A stretch of DNA of 38,170 nt from Bacteroidota bacterium (GTDB lineage: Bacteria; Bacteroidota; Bacteroidia; B-17B0; Aurantibacillaceae). Of the stretch, positions 36,501-38,170 are shown in pieces. A program made the translations under genes and the position numbers. How positions within the stretch are numbered: the stretch's first letter is position 1; each line of letters opens with the position of its first letter. Location of the stretch: positions 1 to 38,170 of the forward strand of contig JAHEYF010000012.1 of assembly GCA_023251755.1 (NCBI GenBank). Reading direction: 5' to 3'. The notes beneath the pieces are model-generated. The model did no database searches and was not told where the DNA came from. It saw nothing but the letters and a program-made list of their open reading frames with translations.

Positions 36501-36818
36501 ATGGGCGCAGCCGTAAATACCAAAGCAGAACTTTTAGAAAAGATTTTATCCGCACAGGATAAAATACAAAGTTATGGAGTAAAGCAGTTGGGTATCTTTG
36601 GTTCCTTTGTTCGCAACCAGGCTAACACAGCCAGCGACATAGATTTTTTAATTGAGTTTTACCCCGAAAAAAAGAACTACGATAACTTTATGGAACTGGC
36701 CTTTTACCTTCAAAACCTTTTAGGCCGAAAGGTAGAAATCGTTACCCCTCAATCCTTAAGCAAATACATAGGCCCTTACATCTTAAAAGAAGTAGAATAT
36801 GTTCCCTTCGCAGCTTGA
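36501..36818 (+). CDS. mntA: MntA-type nucleotidyltransferase antitoxin
   Basis: This 105-residue minimal nucleotidyltransferase has the complete GSx10DxD motif (GSFVRNQANTASDIDFLIEF) and a later acidic strand in GRKVEIVTPQSL. In studied MntA-HepT pairs the enzyme attaches AMP groups to a Tyr of the HEPN toxin and silences it. The gene overlaps the HEPN gene by 20 bases, so the two are translated together. TACCTTTA at 36489-36496 is one base away from a -7 box and lies right before the ATG, which would give a leaderless mRNA. The gene symbol follows the family; sequence identity was not measured. Confidence 0.85.
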   Translation: MGAAVNTKAELLEKILSAQDKIQSYGVKQLGIFGSFVRNQANTASDIDFLIEFYPEKKNYDNFMELAFYLQNLLGRKVEIVTPQSLSKYIGPYILKEVEYVPFAA

Positions 36819-37140
36819 ATTTTTAAAGCACATCCTGGACGAGTGCAGTTATATACTTAAAGTAACTACAGGGAAAAACCAGGACGAAATTCTTACAGAC
36901 GAAACCCTTAGCAGAGCCATCGTCCGCAGCCTTGAAATTATAGGGGAAGCGGCCAAGCGTATAAGCCCTGATTTTAAAGTACAACACCCACATATAGAAT
37001 GGAAAAAGATGGCTGCCACACGGGACGTTATGATACACGATTACTTTGGGATAGACTACGATATAGTTTGGAGTATCATCACCGAAAAACTCCCAGAACT
37101 GGAGCATCAACTACAACAAATTATCAAAACTTCAGCCTGA
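36799..37140 (+). CDS. hepT: HepT-type HEPN ribonuclease toxin (DUF86)
   Basis: This 113-residue all-helical protein has the HepT catalytic motif RX4HXY intact in ATRDVMIHDYFGIDYDIVW; the Tyr is the residue modified by MntA in the known system. A second family block is RAIVRSLEIIGEAAKRIS. Free HepT cuts RNA and stops growth; with MntA it is kept inactive. It overlaps the antitoxin gene by 20 bases and is followed 26 bases later by a small ORF. This is a complete, probably functional toxin-antitoxin module and can also act against phage. Confidence 0.88.
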   Translation: MFPSQLEFLKHILDECSYILKVTTGKNQDEILTDETLSRAIVRSLEIIGEAAKRISPDFKVQHPHIEWKKMAATRDVMIHDYFGIDYDIVWSIITEKLPELEHQLQQIIKTSA

Positions 37141-37166
37141 ATATAGTGACGGGATGCTTGCTTAAT

Positions 37167-37355
37167 ATGGACGAAAAAATTAATACATTCCTAAACAGGA
37201 ACAACAATATTTCCGAAATAAGATCAAAAATTATAAAAGGACTCCAGCTTTCCTTTGATAAACTTATTGAGTTTAAAAAAAGAATTAACTCTGAAATAAT
37301 TGTTTCAAAAGATGGAAAAATCCTTCACTTAAAAGCGGAAGATTTTCAGAAATAA
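37167..37355 (+). CDS. Small protein downstream of the toxin-antitoxin pair, unknown function
   Basis: This 62-residue frame starts MDEKINTFLNRNNNISEIRS and ends LHLKAEDFQK. A helix rich in Lys, Ile and Glu is followed by a short beta pair (IIVSKDGKILHLKAEDF), a layout seen in many small antitoxin-like or partner proteins. It begins 26 bases after hepT on the same strand and ends 6 bases before a strong hairpin, so it is probably the third gene of that operon. A longer overlapping frame from 36999 uses the wrong frame across hepT and is not supported. The family is not recognised. Confidence 0.55.
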   Translation: MDEKINTFLNRNNNISEIRSKIIKGLQLSFDKLIEFKKRINSEIIVSKDGKILHLKAEDFQK

Positions 37356-37361
37356 AATGTG

Positions 37362-37397
37362 TTGGAGCCGACCGCAATGAATTGCGGTCGGCTCCAA
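37362..37397. terminator. Perfect 17-bp hairpin between convergent genes
   Basis: TTGGAGCCGACCGCAAT (37362-37378) and ATTGCGGTCGGCTCCAA (37381-37397) are perfect complements with a 2-base loop. It sits between the ends of the toxin-antitoxin operon and of the T9SS gene and can serve both. There is no long T tract on either side, so termination may rely on the stem alone. Confidence 0.75.
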
Positions 37398-37413
37398 TCA
37401 AATATCTTCCAGA

Positions 37414-38170
37414 CTAATTTTTCACCATCCTTACCGTATGGCATTGTTCGTTATTTATCACCCTGATAATATACTGGCCTTCCTGTAAATCTGAAACATC
37501 AATACTTAAACCGGTAGCAGCATTAAATACAGCAAAGTTGTTCAGCTCCTTTACTAAGCTTCCTTTCATGTCGAGTACCTGTATAGTTACCGCCTTATTT
37601 TCAGCGGTAAGCCCTTCAATTTTTATTACATTGTTGCAGGGGTTGGGAAACATTTTCAGTTCGGTTGCTTCATCGTTATTACTTAAGGCTATACCGGTCA
37701 TTTTGTTTGCACAGGCGCTCCAGGTTCCGCTGTACGAAGTAAAGCGTATGGTCGACCAGCCGCCGTTGCCCATGTCACATCCCCCTGCTATGACATCCCC
37801 GCTCGAATAATCTTTGTTCAGGGCCCTTACCTTGTGCACTTCCTGAAAAGCATGGGTAGTTGTATAGGCCGTTCCTGTGGTATTAATGTATCCTAAAAAA
37901 CTATCGAACATAGGCGGCTGTGTATCATCCCGTCCAACAAACACCACGTATCCGTCGGGCTGCACCAAGCAGCGGGTAAAACTAAAACTGCTGTGTATAC
38001 CGGGCAGTGTTGTATTGTTGGTATAAGTAGTGTAAGGTGCAAGGCTTGTTGCATTTATAGAGTACTTAGCATAAATGCCCGTATTGGGCCCGTTCACATT
38101 CGCGTTGCGGTTGCCTACTACCATCAATTCAATTCCCGGTAAACCATCGAGTCCTAATTTACCTGTATCG
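37414..38170 (-). CDS. T9SS cargo protein, C-terminal part (cut by window edge)
   Basis: The minus-strand frame is open to the window end, giving about 251 residues of a larger protein. The N-terminal part seen here has blade-like strands with GYVVFVGRDDTQPPMFDSFL and DVIAGGCDMGNGGWSTIRF, reminiscent of the repeated beta-propeller proteins of Bacteroidota. The last 80 residues are a T9SS sorting domain: ELKMFPNPCNNVIKIEGL, VLDMKGSLVKELN and LQEGQYIIRVIN, ending in RMVKN. It should be exported to the cell surface or medium. Start, signal peptide and function are outside the window. Confidence 0.8.
   Translation of the reverse strand, partial: DTGKLGLDGLPGIELMVVGNRNANVNGPNTGIYAKYSINATSLAPYTTYTNNTTLPGIHSSFSFTRCLVQPDGYVVFVGRDDTQPPMFDSFLGYINTTGTAYTTTHAFQEVHKVRALNKDYSSGDVIAGGCDMGNGGWSTIRFTSYSGTWSACANKMTGIALSNNDEATELKMFPNPCNNVIKIEGLTAENKAVTIQVLDMKGSLVKELNNFAVFNAATGLSIDVSDLQEGQYIIRVINNEQCHTVRMVKN

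Noticed and set aside
36999..37355. A 118-codon ORF downstream of the HEPN gene
   Set aside because: Its first half is an out-of-frame reading of hepT; only the part from 37167 looks like a separate gene.

Overview
The window comes from the chromosome of a member of the Bacteroidota. The signs are: a TonB-dependent receptor with an N-terminal carboxypeptidase-regulatory-like domain; three proteins ending in type IX secretion (T9SS) C-terminal sorting domains; Bacteroidota-type promoter boxes (TAnnTTTG) in front of several genes; few Shine-Dalgarno sites; and an F-type ATP synthase in the order atpB-E-F-H-A. I cannot place it below phylum level from sequence alone. I saw no tRNA or rRNA gene.

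Layout. 1-3022 (minus): ATP synthase genes, running off the left edge inside atpA, with hairpins on both sides of atpE. 3172-6399 (plus): TonB-dependent receptor and a small beta-barrel protein. 6661-8644 (minus): a MjaI-like restriction endonuclease and its methyltransferase, whose C-terminal third looks like a degenerate staphylococcal-nuclease (SNase) fold. 8951-9829: fused nucleotidyltransferase-HEPN protein, then three phase-preserving direct repeats. 10103-13360 (minus): large secreted beta-helix protein with a T9SS tail. 13572-14930: M24B aminopeptidase. 14953-21361: a hydroxyproline catabolic locus, with a divergent AraC-type regulator followed by a DapA-family deaminase, a 2-oxoglutarate semialdehyde dehydrogenase, a 4-hydroxyproline epimerase and an FAD-dependent D-hydroxyproline dehydrogenase. 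Together these would take trans-4-hydroxy-L-proline to 2-oxoglutarate. The gaps between these genes are filled by several families of imperfect palindromic repeats. 21428-21778: a small XRE regulator. 22544-26197: class Ia ribonucleotide reductase (nrdB, nrdA) with an unannotated 57-codon ORF between them and a long hairpin far upstream.

From 26.3 kb on the window becomes accessory. It holds an AT-rich pair (Sll1717-like P-loop ATPase and DUF4145 protein) that looks like a defence-type locus; a Cys-rich orphan; and a stand-alone RadC/JAB protein. Then comes a 4-kb stretch studded with five copies (three whole, two partial) of a ~161-163-bp palindromic MITE/REP-like element. These copies surround a beta-barrel gene fragment and a two-gene unit for a collagen-like/YadA-head surface protein and a small T9SS protein. 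Next are a TPR-SpoIIE phosphatase, a strongly structured non-coding element, a MntA-HepT type toxin-antitoxin pair with a third small ORF, and the C-terminal part of another T9SS cargo protein running off the right edge.

Most unusual points: the methyltransferase-SNase-like fusion next to a MjaI-type nuclease, combined with a near absence of CTAG in the window (seven by hand count, mostly in the accessory genes); the element family at 29.6-33.6 kb with an apparent gene truncation at one copy; the ATPase/DUF4145 pair; and the hidden small ORF inside the nrd operon.
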